A stretch of DNA of 64,000 bases from an uncultured Bacteroidales bacterium (GCA_900319035.1 ONMU01000005.1:82524-146523), one strand, 5' to 3'; shown: positions 6,910 to 16,865, counted from the first letter of the stretch. The notes: generated by a model from the sequence alone, not told the origin. Program-made: numbers and translations.

Positions 6910-8144
6910 AATTCGGGATTTAAAATGTTTCTGTCTTTATATACTTGGAAATAGAGTTCCGTTTTCTGGTCTTGTTCGGGGTCTGTGAAGATCGTACCGA
7001 TGACTTGCTTTGTCTCCACATTATCCCCTTGTTTGACGTTCAGTTTGCTCAGGTTCGAATACACGGTTCGGTAGTTACCGTGCTGAATAATCACAGCATA
7101 CGTATTCGCTACCATGAAGCAACTCGTTACCTCTCCTTTATATACCGCCCGAGCTTTTGAACCGGCTACGGTCTGCAGGTATATACCCTTGTTGTCAATC
7201 GTCACATGCTCATACACCGCGTGTTGCTGCTTACCGAAATGACCGCTGATCATGCCTTTCTCCACAGGCCACGGTAACCGACCTTTGTTCGCCTCAAATC
7301 CTCCGGCTATCAGTTTCTGTTCTTTGGTCAGCGAAGTCTTCGACGCTTTCTCCGTCTGTTTGCGGATCATTTCGTCAATCTTCTTGTTCAACTCTGCTAC
7401 TTTCTTCTGTTGCTGCTTGAGCTGTTTGTTCAGATCTTTCTCTTTGCTCTTCAACTGGCTCAGCATATTCTTCTGCTTGCGTTCGTCACGTTTGAGCTTG
7501 TCCTGCTCACGTTTACGAGTGTCCAAGACCGTCAACTTATCATGTTTGTTGGCTTTGAGCAAATCGTTCTGCACGTCTATCTCTGCTTGCGTGTTCTCTA
7601 TCCGTTTCACTTGTTGCTGACGGTAACGGGCGAACTCTCGCAGGTATCTGGCACGACGTGCTAACTGCTGAAAACTGTCGCTACTCATCAGAAACAGTAA
7701 CGGAGACTGCTGCAAACGGGCAAAATGACTCTGACGAACCATCTCCGCGTAGTCGTTTTTGTAACCGGTCAGCACTACTTGCAGCGAATCGCGGGTAGTA
7801 CCCAGACGATTCATCTCTTTGTTCAACGCAATGATCTCGTTGTCCAAGGTCGTGATCAGTTTCTTTTGGGTCTTTATATTTTGTCCGATGAGTTGCAACT
7901 TGTTCATCGTCGCACTCTCGTCTTTCTTGGTCTGCTTAAGCATCTTGTTCGTGTGCTCAATCTCCTCTTGCAGCTTCTTTTGTTTCTTCTGCAAGTCCTT
8001 CACATTATCCGCAGCCTGAAGTGGACAAAGCACAAAGCACAAAGGACAAAGGACTAATAAGATTAGTCGAACCCATTTCGTCTTTTGTCTTTTAACGAGA
8101 GCAACGAGCGGTCTTATGTCTTTCAGCGAAGCGGTCATAACCAT
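6894..8144 (-). CDS. envC: EnvC-like murein hydrolase activator (coiled coil plus degenerate LytM domain)
   Basis: EnvC-type proteins switch on amidases at the division site and do not cut murein themselves. Here residues 46-280 form long charged coiled coils (DNVKDLQKKQKKLQ onward), and residues 290-416 are an M23/LytM domain. The metal ligands are lost: the HxxxD site reads HVTIDN and the HxH site reads ELYFQV, which fits an activator rather than an enzyme. The signal peptide core (VLCPLCFVLCPL) is itself encoded by a heptamer repeat (8023-8050). The start lies within another dispersed repeat. Gene order dut, TPR, DUF4292, envC is common in Bacteroidales. Confidence 0.85.
   Translation of the reverse strand: MVMTASLKDIRPLVALVKRQKTKWVRLILLVLCPLCFVLCPLQAADNVKDLQKKQKKLQEEIEHTNKMLKQTKKDESATMNKLQLIGQNIKTQKKLITTLDNEIIALNKEMNRLGTTRDSLQVVLTGYKNDYAEMVRQSHFARLQQSPLLFLMSSDSFQQLARRARYLREFARYRQQQVKRIENTQAEIDVQNDLLKANKHDKLTVLDTRKREQDKLKRDERKQKNMLSQLKSKEKDLNKQLKQQQKKVAELNKKIDEMIRKQTEKASKTSLTKEQKLIAGGFEANKGRLPWPVEKGMISGHFGKQQHAVYEHVTIDNKGIYLQTVAGSKARAVYKGEVTSCFMVANTYAVIIQHGNYRTVYSNLSKLNVKQGDNVETKQVIGTIFTDPEQDQKTELYFQVYKDRNILNPELWIAK
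8023..8054. repeat. heptamer repeat, unit GGACAAA/GCACAAA, 4.5 units
   Basis: GGACAAA, GCACAAA, GCACAAA, GGACAAA, GGAC. Read on the minus strand it encodes VLCPLCFVLCPL, the hydrophobic core of the EnvC-like signal peptide. Confidence 0.9.
8091..8144. repeat. AGCGAAGCGGTC-type dispersed repeat at the envC start
   Basis: The block contains GAGCAACGAGCGGTCTTATG and TTTCAGCGAAGCGGTCATAA. Related blocks are at 23811-23860, 30332-30391 and 33936-34022. It supplies the first residues of the EnvC-like protein. Confidence 0.65.
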
Positions 8145-8701
8145 TTAGTAATGTCTATTTTCTTGTATCTGCTTGTATTCTGCTTGTTCACTTTTACCGG
8201 CACATCTAACTTCCGCACGGGGTAGATCACGCTCATCTCGACCGTCTTGTCGCCTAAAGTATAGACCAAACGGGCACTCTTGTCTCCTGTCGGCAACTCC
8301 GCGGTACATAACTGCTGCAGCACATCCCAGTTGATGGTGGGCACCAGATTGCGGTTCAGCTCCGCATAGGTCGTCGTAGCATACGTGCCTTCGAGTTTGT
8401 TAAAACCCGTTAACTCAAACGGCGTAGCTTCAAACCGCGCTATCTCCAAACCTAATAACGGCATGACGCTGATCACTAACATCGAGTCGCGTACCGTCTG
8501 CATCGTCACGTTTGCGGAGATCTGATTGTCTCCTAAGCTTAGCGTGGCGCGTGCGTTCTGTATCAGACAGGTGTGCCACATAGGTGCACTCTCAGCAGCC
8601 GTCTCTTGACCGACTGCCATCTTCCTTTTCGTGCCGCAACTCACCAACACCAGTGCGCAGCACATCATTCCCCATATGAACGTTTTACGCAGTAAAACCA
8701 T
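8135..8701 (-). CDS. DUF4292 lipoprotein
   Basis: A 188-residue envelope lipoprotein (lipobox LVSC, Cys22) of a family known in Bacteroidota and resembling LolB/LppX-like folds that handle lipids or lipoproteins. The body is a series of beta strands (ATLSLGDNQISANVTMQ, SMLVISVMPLLGLEIARF). It lies between the TPR gene and the EnvC-like gene, overlapping the latter by 10 bases. Its first residues MVLLRKT are identical to those of the upstream TPR protein because both starts lie in copies of the same palindromic repeat. Confidence 0.82.
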   Translation of the reverse strand: MVLLRKTFIWGMMCCALVLVSCGTKRKMAVGQETAAESAPMWHTCLIQNARATLSLGDNQISANVTMQTVRDSMLVISVMPLLGLEIARFEATPFELTGFNKLEGTYATTTYAELNRNLVPTINWDVLQQLCTAELPTGDKSARLVYTLGDKTVEMSVIYPVRKLDVPVKVNKQNTSRYKKIDITKWL

Positions 8702-8713
8702 CTTAACGTTTTA
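8679..8713. repeat. palindromic repeat AACGTTTTAC-GCA-GTAAAACC at a gene start
   Basis: The inverted repeat TTTTAC-gca-GTAAAA is followed by CATCTTAACG. It contains the ATG of the DUF4292 gene and writes its MVLLRKT start. A second copy starts the TPR gene, and a variant lies at 17846-17899. Confidence 0.8.
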
Positions 8714-9701
8714 TCGACTCAATATGTTTTTCTATTTCGCTTCTCGTATTGTCCGTGGCGTGTAACAGCGCGCGGTTCAAGTAGAACAAAGCCAACTCAT
8801 CCTCGCCTTTGAGGTGCAAAATCCAACCGTACGTATCTAAGAAAACCGGATTATTCGGCTCTTCCCGTATCGTGATAGCGCTCATCTGTTCGGCTTTCTG
8901 CAAGTCGCCTTTGTGTGTGGCGAGATGGTAAGCGTAGTTGTTCAATATACGCGGATTAGTCGATAGACTCAGCACTTTCTCATAAGCGGCATACAACACC
9001 GCCGGTTTGGCGTTCATCTGCTCTAATACCTCTACGCGGAAGATTAAGAACTCCACATTCGTCGGATCCAACTCCAAGTACTGATCAATCACCTCAATCG
9101 CTTTCTTGGGTTTGCCCCAACTATAGTAGATGCGGTACTTGTTCATCGCGCTATAGGCGTTAAAACCACGGATAGCGTCTAAGCGGTTCTGCATCTCCAA
9201 CGCTTTCTTCCATTGCCCGTCGGACATGTACATCCGTTCGAGTTGCTCGATCAGCTCTTCGTTTTTGGGATTAGCCTTCAATGCTTTCTCCATGACCCCT
9301 TGTGCCTCGTAGAAGCCCTCCATCGTCCGTTGCTCCAAGAGCACGTTCGTGTAGTGGTACCATTGATCACCTGGGTCGGCTTCGAAGGCCATACGGAATA
9401 AGTCCTTGGCGCTTTCTTTTCGTCCTATGCCGTTATAGAGAATACCCAAGAACGTAAGCGTCTGACCGTCATTGGGCTTGATCATCTCGCAGAACTCCAA
9501 CAACGCATATGCGTCCGCGTAGCGCTCTTCCTGTATCGCCTGTTTGGCAGCGTACCAGTAGTACTTAAACTGTGCCTCCTGCTCCACACTCAAACCTTCC
9601 GCCTGCGGTTTCTTCGCAGCGAACAGTATACTCGGGATAAATAGGATGAGCACAAGTCCCCACCACTTGCTATTTTTTAACGTTTTACGCAGTAAAACCA
9701 T
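8703..9701 (-). CDS. periplasmic tetratricopeptide repeat protein
   Basis: The protein has 332 residues with an N-terminal signal (hydrophobic GLVLILFIPSILFA, about 14-28) and at least six TPR-like helical pairs, for example AYALLEFCEMIKPNDGQTL, SAKDLFRMAFEADPGDQW and KAIEVIDQYLELDPTNVEF. TPR proteins serve as docking platforms, and its constant position between dut and the DUF4292/EnvC genes suggests a role in envelope assembly or division. The stop is 1 base from the next gene start. Confidence 0.82.
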   Translation of the reverse strand: MVLLRKTLKNSKWWGLVLILFIPSILFAAKKPQAEGLSVEQEAQFKYYWYAAKQAIQEERYADAYALLEFCEMIKPNDGQTLTFLGILYNGIGRKESAKDLFRMAFEADPGDQWYHYTNVLLEQRTMEGFYEAQGVMEKALKANPKNEELIEQLERMYMSDGQWKKALEMQNRLDAIRGFNAYSAMNKYRIYYSWGKPKKAIEVIDQYLELDPTNVEFLIFRVEVLEQMNAKPAVLYAAYEKVLSLSTNPRILNNYAYHLATHKGDLQKAEQMSAITIREEPNNPVFLDTYGWILHLKGEDELALFYLNRALLHATDNTRSEIEKHIESIKR

Positions 9702-9753
9702 CTTAACTCTTTAACGTTTTGATGCAATCAAAACCATTTTAACCATTTAACGT
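9674..9753. repeat. TTTAACGTTTT...AAAACCATTTTAAC repeat cluster upstream of the TPR gene
   Basis: Two tandem hairpin-like copies (AACGTTTTAC-GCA-GTAAAACC and AACGTTTTGATGCAATCAAAACC) followed by ATTTTAACCATTTAACG. It includes the TPR gene start and fills the space to dut. Confidence 0.75.
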
Positions 9754-9760
9754 CGAAAAT

Positions 9761-10195
9761 CTATTTTCGACCACTATGTCCGAATCCTCCTTCACCTCGT
9801 TCGGTCTCGCTCAGTTCACTCACTTCCACCACTTCGGGACTCTCGTGTTTGGCAATCACCATCTGGCAAATACGCTCTCCGGGTTCGATGGTCTGTGCCT
9901 CGCCGCTCAGGTTGATAAGGATCACTCCCACTTCGCCTCGGTAGTCGGCATCGATCGTACCCGGTGTGTTGAGTACCGTCAAACCGCGTTTGAGTGCCAA
10001 ACCGCTACGCGGACGAATCTGTGCCTCGTAGCCTGCCGGTAACTCGATATACAGACCTGTCGGAATCAACTTCCTTTCCATCGGAGCCAAGGTCACCGCC
10101 TCGCTGATGTTACACCGTATATCCATTCCTGCCGCCTGCGCACTCTCGTACTTCGGCAGCGGATTCGAACTCTTATTAATGATTTTTAATGTCAT
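9761..10195 (-). CDS. dut: deoxyuridine 5'-triphosphate nucleotidohydrolase
   Basis: Trimeric dUTPase hydrolyses dUTP to dUMP and keeps uracil out of DNA while feeding thymidylate synthesis. All five family motifs are present: AAGMDIR (21-27), RPRSGLALK (about 62-70), [16 protein letters not shown] (about 76-91), GERICQMVI (about 106-114) and the C-terminal [11 protein letters not shown]. The length of 144 residues is standard. It heads the conserved dut-TPR-DUF4292-EnvC cluster and follows the lipid kinase gene across a repeat-filled spacer. Confidence 0.97.
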   Translation of the reverse strand: MTLKIINKSSNPLPKYESAQAAGMDIRCNISEAVTLAPMERKLIPTGLYIELPAGYEAQIRPRSGLALKRGLTVLNTPGTIDADYRGEVGVILINLSGEAQTIEPGERICQMVIAKHESPEVVEVSELSETERGEGGFGHSGRK

Positions 10196-10198
10196 AAA

Positions 10199-10259
10199 TC
10201 GTCAATTATTTTCAATCGTCAATCAATCGTACCTCGTCAATCGTCCAATCGTCAATCAG
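10199..10259. repeat. heptamer-like repeat, unit CGTCAAT
   Basis: Copies of CGTCAAT and CGTCCAAT with short spacers. The block contains the stop codon of the upstream lipid kinase gene (10256-10258). Confidence 0.75.
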
Positions 10260-11149
10260 AATCGTTTCTCCACAAGGACTCTTAGTCCGTCTGGAACCAT
10301 TTTGATGTGAATATCTTTCTCCATCTCCACAGGATCGCCGTCGATGTGGAACGGAGCTATCTCTTCGCGTTCTACCGTCACTTCCTTGGCACGGATAGTG
10401 TCCATGAAATGACTACCGTCTATACTTCCGGCAAACAGTCGCAACGCCAAGCTGGCACCGGCTAACAGCGCGTTACTCGACATCAGCATAATATCCATCT
10501 TACCGTCCTGCATACTGGCTTTCGGAGCTATCTTGGCATCGTTGCCCCATTGGTTCGCGTTTGCAAACGTGATCAGAAACGCTTTGTGCGTCACGTCCAG
10601 ACCGTCTCCCACGATGTGGTACGTACGCGGATGATACGTGAAGGCTTCCTTGATCGTGTTCTGAATATAACTCATGAACCCGCGTTTACTGCCGGCGGCA
10701 AAGTTATCTGCTATGACTGCATCAAATCCCGTGCCACACGTGCAAACGAACATCCTGCCGTTCGCCAAACCGTAATCCACATTGATCGGCTCGCTGTGAT
10801 TGATCAGTTCGATCGCTTTCTGCGGACGCATAGGGATATTCAAGTGGCGGGCAAAACCGTTACCGCTACCCATCGGAATAATTCCCAACGCTGTCTTCGT
10901 CTCTTTCAGACCGCGCGCTACTTCATTAACCGTTCCGTCTCCGCCCACAGCTACCACGGCATCAAAGCCCATACGCGCATACTGGTACGCCAATTCCGTT
11001 CCGTGTCCCGCGTACTCCGTAAACGTGATATTCGGTAACCACTGCTCGTCGTCCAAGGTCTGCATGATCAACTTCGGCAGTTTCTTCTTCTCTTTCTGGA
11101 TCTCCTTCGACCCCGAAATAGGATTGATGATAAAAGCGATATTTTTCAT
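10256..11149 (-). CDS. diacylglycerol/lipid kinase family protein (YegS-like)
   Basis: Members phosphorylate diacylglycerol or related lipids at the inner membrane face. The catalytic-domain marks are FIINPISGSKE at the start, VGGDGTVNEVARGL (about 63-76) and GIIPMGSGNGFARHL (about 85-99). The C-terminal half has the beta-sandwich pattern ending PFHIDGDPVEM. I chose the ATG at 11147-11149 (297 residues), because the promoter at 11203-11234 lies inside the longer open frame. Confidence 0.88.
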   Translation of the reverse strand: MKNIAFIINPISGSKEIQKEKKKLPKLIMQTLDDEQWLPNITFTEYAGHGTELAYQYARMGFDAVVAVGGDGTVNEVARGLKETKTALGIIPMGSGNGFARHLNIPMRPQKAIELINHSEPINVDYGLANGRMFVCTCGTGFDAVIADNFAAGSKRGFMSYIQNTIKEAFTYHPRTYHIVGDGLDVTHKAFLITFANANQWGNDAKIAPKASMQDGKMDIMLMSSNALLAGASLALRLFAGSIDGSHFMDTIRAKEVTVEREEIAPFHIDGDPVEMEKDIHIKMVPDGLRVLVEKRF

Positions 11150-11202
11150 TTCTTTAACTGTTTCTACACATATGCACACATTCGTGCAATTTAAATCGGC
11201 TG

Positions 11203-11234
11203 CAAATTTACTACAAAAATTGCACATATGCAAA
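11203..11234 (-). promoter_or_regulatory. promoter of the lipid kinase - dut operon
   Basis: Minus strand TTTG at 11231-11234 and TAAATTTG at 11203-11210, spacing 20, with CATATGTGCAA after the -33 box. It excludes the upstream start codons of the kinase frame. Confidence 0.88.
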
Positions 11235-11660
11235 TTTTCGGGTATTTTTTGTCCAATAAAATGAAATTTTATGCACGAATAGTGACTTTTCCTAATATTA
11301 GTACATGGTTTTAGGACAAGAATTCTCACATTTCTCACTTTTCTCATGTCAATTTTTTTTGCATGGCGATATCGCCATTATCGCCACTTTCGCCAGTGCA
11401 TTTGTTTACATCGTCAATTGTTCCGGATGACATCCGGATCTTCCCTCATTTTGCATTTCTGTTTTCTCTTTCTATATAGTATTATATACTATGTATATAA
11501 TACAGAGCGATTAAATCTTTAGTGATTCCTTAGTGATTCGTTATATATTCGTTAATCATTAACGGTCCTAAAAGCGACCCGGAAGCATACCTCAACCTGC
11601 TCCGGGTAATACCGCAAATTGTCAACTGTACAAGAAATTTTTCATAATTTTGTGGCTTTT
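11235..11660. other. gene-free divergent spacer with three small palindromes
   Basis: No convincing gene is present. Visible structures are TGGCGATATCGCCA (11364-11377), TCCGGATG-a-CATCCGGA (11422-11438), an AT-rich TAGTAT-tat-ATACTA (11478-11492), direct repeats TTAGTGATTC (about 11520-11540) and a CCCGGA/TCCGGG hairpin (about 11579-11606). The spacer separates the divergent lipid kinase and secA promoters. Confidence 0.6.
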
Positions 11661-11661
11661 A

Positions 11662-11693
11662 TTTGCATATGTGCAAAAAAAGTTGTACCTTTG
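11662..11693 (+). promoter_or_regulatory. promoter of secA
   Basis: TTTG at 11662-11665 and TACCTTTG at 11686-11693, spacing 20, with CATATGTGCAA following the -33 box. The secA ATG lies 65 bases further on. Confidence 0.9.
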
Positions 11694-11758
11694 CACGATT
11701 TTTGTGCGCATATGGGTAACGCACATGTGTATATACGTGTAATTGAATATAACGAAAT

Positions 11759-14700
11759 ATGGATTTTTTAGGATTAATTACTAAGCTTTTCGGCAACAAG
11801 GCGCAGAAGGATATGAAAGCCATACAGCCGATAGTGGATCAGATCAAAGCACAGTACGAAGTGATTGATGCGCTCTCCAACGATGAGCTGCGTGCTCATT
11901 CGTGGGCGTTGATGGACAAGCTCAAAACAGCTGTCGCAGACAAGAAATCTCAAATCGCAAACCTCAAATCTCAAATTGAGACCACACCTATTGAGAAGCG
12001 TGAGAAGATCTACAACGAGGTGGACAAACTCGAGAAGGAGATCAAGGACAAATACGAGGAAGTGTTGAACGAGATTCTGCCCGAGGCATATGCGATCGTC
12101 AAATCAACTGCACGTCGTTTTGCCGAGAGCGAGACGGTAGAGGTGACCGCGACCGAGATGGATAGAGCCTTGGCTGCTGACCCGCGTTTTGATTTTGTGG
12201 AGATAGTAGGCGGCGATAATCTCGCCAAGGCAGTGTATAAGAACCACTGGATGGCGGGCGGTAATGAGATCAAGTGGGACATGATCCACTATGACGTACA
12301 GCTCTTCGGTGGTGTCGTTCTTCATCAGGGTAAGATCGCCGAGATGGCAACGGGTGAGGGTAAGACCCTTGTAGCAACCCTTCCGGTGTACCTCAACGCG
12401 CTGACGCATGAGGGCGTTCACGTGGTGACGGTCAACGACTACCTTGCTAAACGTGACTCGGAGTGGAACGGACCGATCTATATGTTCCTCGGCTTGACGG
12501 TCGATTGTATCGACAAACACCGTCCGAACTCCGATGAACGCCGCAAAGCCTATGCTTGCGACATCACTTTCGGTACGAACAACGAGTTCGGTTTCGACTA
12601 CCTGCGTGATAACATGGCTACTTCGCCGCTTGACCTCGTGCAGCGCGGACACAACTACGCTATCGTCGATGAGGTGGACTCCGTCTTGATTGACGATGCC
12701 CGTACGCCGTTGATCATCAGCGGTCCGGTGCCCAAGGGTGAGGATCAGCTCTTCGATGAATACAAAGACCGTGTAGCCGCTCTTGTTCGTCAGCAGACCA
12801 CGCTCACGACCAAACTGTTGGCTGAGGCGAAAGCGAAGATGGGTTCCGCGGACGAGAAGGAGAAAGAGGCAGGTGAGTTGGCACTCTTCCGTTCGTTCAA
12901 AGGAATGCCGAAATCGAAGGCGCTCATCAAATATCTGTCCGAGCCGGGCGTCAAAGTGCGTATGCAGAAAACAGAGGAGTTCTATCTCCAAGAGAACGAG
13001 AAGAATATGCACATCGCTACCGACGAGCTCTTCTTCGTCATCGACGAGAAGAACAAGTCCATCGAGTTGACCGACAAAGGTATTGATGCGCTGACCGGTA
13101 CGACCGATGACCCGAATTTCTTCGTCCTGCCGGATGTGGGTTCCGAAATGGCGGAGCTGGAAAACGAGACCGCGCTCTCAGCCGATGAGAAACAGCAGAA
13201 GAAAGACGAGATCCTCACCAACTATTCGATCAAGTCCGAGCGCGTACACACCGTTCACCAGTTGCTCAAAGCATATACCCTCTTCGAGAAAGATGTCGAT
13301 TATATCATCGACGGCGGCGAGGTGAAGATCGTGGATGAGCAGACCGGTCGTGTGATGGAAGGCCGCCGCTGGTCGGACGGTCTGCATCAGGCAGTGGAAG
13401 CGAAGGAGAACGTGAAGGTCGAAGGTGCAACGCAGACTTTCGCTACCATCACGCTGCAGAACTACTTCCGTATGTACCACAAGCTTGCCGGTATGACCGG
13501 TACCGCAGAGACCGAGGCAGGTGAGTTCTGGAATATCTACAAACTCGATGTGGTAGTTATCCCGACCAATAAACCCATCGCTCGTCACGATATGAACGAC
13601 CGTATCTATCGTACCAAACGCGAGAAATACAACGCCGTCATCGACGAGATCGTGAACATGGTGAACCAAGGTCGTCCGGTGCTCGTGGGTACCACTTCGG
13701 TGGAGATCTCCGAGTTGCTGAGCCGTATGTTGACGCTCCGTAAGATCAAACATAACGTCCTCAACGCCAAACTCCACCAGCAGGAGGCGCAGATCGTTGC
13801 CGAAGCAGGTCGTGCAGGCGTGGTGACTATCGCTACGAACATGGCAGGTCGTGGTACCGATATCAAGCTGACGCCCGAAGTGAAAGCAGCAGGCGGTCTC
13901 GCGATCATCGGTACCGAGCGTCATGAGAGCCGACGTGTGGATCGTCAGCTCCGTGGACGTGCCGGTCGTCAGGGTGACCCGGGTTCGTCGGTCTTCTACG
14001 TTTCGCTCGAGGACGACCTCATGCGTATGTTCGGCTCCGAGCGTATTGCTTCTATCATGGACCGTATGGGATTCGAGGAAGGCGAGATGATCGAGCACTC
14101 GATGATCTCTTCGTCTATCGAACGGGCACAGAAGAAAGTGGAGGAGAACAACTTCGGTATCCGTAAACGACTCATCGAATACGATGATGTCATGAACCAG
14201 CAGCGTAACCTCATCTACGCCAAACGTCGTCACGCCCTCATGGGTGAACGTATCGGTGTGGATATCACGAATATGATCTATGAGATCGCTGAGAACCTCG
14301 TGGCCGACGCTAAGTCTGCCAATGACTACGAGGGACTCAAGTTCGATGCTATGCAGGTCTTCGCGATCGAGTTGCCGTTCGACGAAGAGGTCTTCAGCCG
14401 CGGTAAACGCGATGTCCTCTCTAACGAACTCGCTGAGGCGGCGCTGGACAGCTTCAAACGTCGTATGGACAAACTGACCCAGATAGCTGACCCGCAGATC
14501 CAATACGTCAACGAGACCAAAGGACAGATGTACGAGAACATCCTTATCCCGATTACCGATGGTAAACGTGTCTATAACATCGCCGTGAACCTCAAGTTAG
14601 CGGCTGAGACGCATTGCAAAGAGGTGGTGAAGGAGTTCGAGAAACGTATGTTGCTCTACGTCATCGATGATGAATGGAAAGAGCATCTCCGTCAGTTGGA

Positions 14701-15109
14701 CGATCTCAAGCAGTCCGTTCAGAACGCTTCGTACGAGCAGAAAGACCCGCTGTTGATCTACAAACTCGAGTCCTTCCATATCTTCAAGGCGATGTTGGAT
14801 AATCTCAACCGTCGAGCAATAGCTATCCTGCTTCGCGGACAGATCCACATGACCGAGCCGGATCATGTGCAGCAGGCTCAGCAGCAACGCCGTATGGACT
14901 ACAGCCGTTACCGCACGCAGAAAGATGCCGTTCAGCAGGCAGCACAGGCTTCCGGAGCAGCTGCGGCTGCAGGTCGTGACACCCGTGAGAACGCACGTCC
15001 CGAGCCGATCCATGTGGATAAGAAACCTCGTCCGAACGATCCCTGTCCTTGCGGTAGTGGTAAGAAATACAAACAATGCCACGGTAAAATGAACGCTGCG
15101 GGCATCTAA
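11759..15109 (+). CDS. secA: preprotein translocase ATPase SecA
   Basis: SecA drives protein export through SecYEG. Its 1116 residues suit the long Bacteroidota form. Walker A (TGEGKT) lies near 198-203, the DEVD helicase box ([14 protein letters not shown]) near 302-314, the second ATPase motor includes [13 protein letters not shown], and the C-terminus carries the zinc-binding SecB/ribosome tail [14 protein letters not shown] (about 1096-1109). Near residues 62-75 the sequence [12 protein letters not shown] is encoded by five heptamer units, in a region where the family is variable. It is followed 9 bases later by the DUF3078 gene. Confidence 0.98.
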   Translation: MDFLGLITKLFGNKAQKDMKAIQPIVDQIKAQYEVIDALSNDELRAHSWALMDKLKTAVADKKSQIANLKSQIETTPIEKREKIYNEVDKLEKEIKDKYEEVLNEILPEAYAIVKSTARRFAESETVEVTATEMDRALAADPRFDFVEIVGGDNLAKAVYKNHWMAGGNEIKWDMIHYDVQLFGGVVLHQGKIAEMATGEGKTLVATLPVYLNALTHEGVHVVTVNDYLAKRDSEWNGPIYMFLGLTVDCIDKHRPNSDERRKAYACDITFGTNNEFGFDYLRDNMATSPLDLVQRGHNYAIVDEVDSVLIDDARTPLIISGPVPKGEDQLFDEYKDRVAALVRQQTTLTTKLLAEAKAKMGSADEKEKEAGELALFRSFKGMPKSKALIKYLSEPGVKVRMQKTEEFYLQENEKNMHIATDELFFVIDEKNKSIELTDKGIDALTGTTDDPNFFVLPDVGSEMAELENETALSADEKQQKKDEILTNYSIKSERVHTVHQLLKAYTLFEKDVDYIIDGGEVKIVDEQTGRVMEGRRWSDGLHQAVEAKENVKVEGATQTFATITLQNYFRMYHKLAGMTGTAETEAGEFWNIYKLDVVVIPTNKPIARHDMNDRIYRTKREKYNAVIDEIVNMVNQGRPVLVGTTSVEISELLSRMLTLRKIKHNVLNAKLHQQEAQIVAEAGRAGVVTIATNMAGRGTDIKLTPEVKAAGGLAIIGTERHESRRVDRQLRGRAGRQGDPGSSVFYVSLEDDLMRMFGSERIASIMDRMGFEEGEMIEHSMISSSIERAQKKVEENNFGIRKRLIEYDDVMNQQRNLIYAKRRHALMGERIGVDITNMIYEIAENLVADAKSANDYEGLKFDAMQVFAIELPFDEEVFSRGKRDVLSNELAEAALDSFKRRMDKLTQIADPQIQYVNETKGQMYENILIPITDGKRVYNIAVNLKLAAETHCKEVVKEFEKRMLLYVIDDEWKEHLRQLDDLKQSVQNASYEQKDPLLIYKLESFHIFKAMLDNLNRRAIAILLRGQIHMTEPDHVQQAQQQRRMDYSRYRTQKDAVQQAAQASGAAAAAGRDTRENARPEPIHVDKKPRPNDPCPCGSGKKYKQCHGKMNAAGI
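11945..11979. repeat. heptamer repeat inside secA, unit AAATCTC, 5 units
   Basis: AAATCTC, AAATCGC, AAACCTC, AAATCTC, AAATTGA. In frame it gives a seven-residue period ([13 protein letters not shown]). Confidence 0.92.
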
Positions 15110-15118
15110 CTATGTAAC

Positions 15119-16285
15119 GTGCGTAGTACCATTTTAACAATAGTAACGATCTGTTGCGCCGCCATCAACATGACGGCGCAACAAGTATATCCCGACACCT
15201 TCAAGTTGGCCGAGCAGAACAAGACAGCGGATATCGATCTGCTGCTACTGAATATGGTCTCCGCGCAGAGCGAACAGCTGCACGCCCATGACACGATTGA
15301 CACCCTGACGGTCGAGGAAGTGATGCGGCTCGATTCGATAGCCCGCGAGATGGCGGAGATAGACTCCTTGCGTGAACTCAACGCGCAATTGGTGCTACAG
15401 ACCATCGCGCAGACACCCCATATAGAGGTGGAGAAATCGTGGATCAAGGATGCAGAGGAAGACCGAAACGACGTACTGCGTGCTATTCGGGATCTGCATT
15501 CTCCTTGGCGGCGCGAGGCGGTTATCATGTTGCAGGTGACTCAGAACTATGTCACCAACAACTGGTACCAAGGCGGATCCTCTTCCTTCGCAGGACTCGG
15601 AACGGCGAAAGGACAGATCAGTTACATCTCCGACCAATTTACATGGGAGAACACAGGAGAATGGCGTATAGGTGGAACGACCATCGCGAACGACAGCCTT
15701 CATAAGGTCAACACCACCGATGATGTGTTCCGTGTCTATACCAAAGCGAACCTGCGCATCATTCCGAAACTCTTTGCCTCTGTCTCCGGCGAACTGGAGA
15801 CTCGTTTGCTGCCGACGTACCGCTCTAACTCCAAAGAACTCAAGTCCGGTCCTTTCTCACCGGTACGTTTCAACGCCGCAGTCGGTATAGATTGGAAACC
15901 GGTCAAAGGTCTCTCCCTCTCCGTCTCACCGCTTTCCTATAAGGTGGTACATATTCATGACACGGCTCGCGTGCGGGTTAAAGACTACGGTCTCAAAGAG
16001 GGACAGCAGACCCAACATAACATCGGTTCGTCCGTCCGTCTCGAATATACATGGAAACCCGTTCGAGAAGTGGAACTCGAAATGCGTTTTTTTACCTATA
16101 CCAATTATAAAGATGTGGAGATTGATTTAGAGGTGAACTGCGATTTTATCATCAACCGCTTCCTCTCTGCCCGTTTGCAGTTACACCCTCGTTATGACTC
16201 ATCCGTCATCATTAAGGGCGACAAACATGCCAAACTGCAGTTCCGTGAACTGCTGTCTATCGGCTTCGCGCATAAGTTCCGATAA
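15119..16285 (+). CDS. DUF3078 outer-membrane-type protein
   Basis: The 388-residue protein starts at a GTG (15119) and has a signal peptide ending NMTAQQ. The C-terminal two thirds show alternating strands with aromatic residues (NNWYQGGSSSFAGLGTAKGQ, FTWENTGEWRIG, LEYTWKPVREVELEMRFFTYTNYKD) typical of a beta barrel, and the last residue group ends HKFR. Bacteroidota DUF3078 proteins are predicted outer-membrane proteins of unknown function. It seems to be co-transcribed with secA. Confidence 0.78.
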   Translation: MRSTILTIVTICCAAINMTAQQVYPDTFKLAEQNKTADIDLLLLNMVSAQSEQLHAHDTIDTLTVEEVMRLDSIAREMAEIDSLRELNAQLVLQTIAQTPHIEVEKSWIKDAEEDRNDVLRAIRDLHSPWRREAVIMLQVTQNYVTNNWYQGGSSSFAGLGTAKGQISYISDQFTWENTGEWRIGGTTIANDSLHKVNTTDDVFRVYTKANLRIIPKLFASVSGELETRLLPTYRSNSKELKSGPFSPVRFNAAVGIDWKPVKGLSLSVSPLSYKVVHIHDTARVRVKDYGLKEGQQTQHNIGSSVRLEYTWKPVREVELEMRFFTYTNYKDVEIDLEVNCDFIINRFLSARLQLHPRYDSSVIIKGDKHAKLQFRELLSIGFAHKFR

Positions 16286-16289
16286 AGTG

Positions 16290-16324
16290 ATGTACGAAGG
16301 GACAATGTACAATGTACAAAGGAA
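16290..16324. repeat. heptamer repeat, units ATGTACG/AATGTAC/AAAGGAA, 5 units
   Basis: ATGTACG, AAGGGAC, AATGTAC, AATGTAC, AAAGGAA fill the convergent spacer between the DUF3078 gene and the HD-domain gene. Confidence 0.88.
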
Positions 16325-16325
16325 A

Positions 16326-16826
16326 CTATCCGCAGAGCGCTACCAACTCGTTCCAGCGAACGAAGGCTTCGTGACCGTACTTCCAGATATTGTACTTGAT
16401 CTTATTGATGTCCACTTCTTCGCCGAGGTGGCTTTTCGAGTAGAACTTATCCGCATAACAGATGATCTTCTCTTCCAAACTCTGCGGACAGTAGTCTTTT
16501 TCGGGAATCGGCAACTCTTCCCGCTCCACCTGTTCGATGGTGATACCGGTACCTGTGTGCCGTTCTGCCACCAAGGCGTGCTTCGGAAAACCTTCTTTAC
16601 GCAGCAACTCCGCGCCTAAATAACCGTGCTCAATATATTTATGCGGACCCATACAGTATATCTTCGGCGCGTTGCAGAAGATGATACCTATATCATGCAG
16701 CATAGCCGCTTCTTCCACAAACTGCCGATCCACTAACCCTTCCTCTGTCCATTGAGGATGCGCATCTACAATCTTCAGCGCACGATCTGCCACCTGTCGG
16801 CTGTGCGTCAACAGAACATGCTTCAA
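16326..16826 (-). CDS. HD-domain phosphohydrolase-like protein
   Basis: The protein carries the metal-binding HD pair in AAMLHDIGI and further histidines (HKYIEHG, AERHTGTG) as in HDIG-type hydrolases. The substrate is unknown. The listed start is a TTG at 16824-16826. The same frame continues upstream as YLALIEKYYGETPEL, which looks like family sequence, but no ATG is available before a stop inside the heptamer block at 16866-16907. The true start is therefore a non-ATG codon in or next to the repeat, or the TTG given here. Confidence 0.7.
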   Translation of the reverse strand: MKHVLLTHSRQVADRALKIVDAHPQWTEEGLVDRQFVEEAAMLHDIGIIFCNAPKIYCMGPHKYIEHGYLGAELLRKEGFPKHALVAERHTGTGITIEQVEREELPIPEKDYCPQSLEEKIICYADKFYSKSHLGEEVDINKIKYNIWKYGHEAFVRWNELVALCG

Positions 16827-16865
16827 CTCCGGTGTTTCCCCGTAGTACTTTTCTATGAGAGCTAA

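Noticed and set aside
11235-11660. Palindromes upstream of secA considered as a replication origin or terminator
   Set aside because: No DnaA boxes and no T runs after the stems; the palindromes differ from one another.
13178-14503. 441-residue minus-strand open frame opposite secA
   Set aside because: It lies fully within secA in the antisense frame, which stays open because of codon bias. The translation is His/Val/Thr rich without recognisable motifs.
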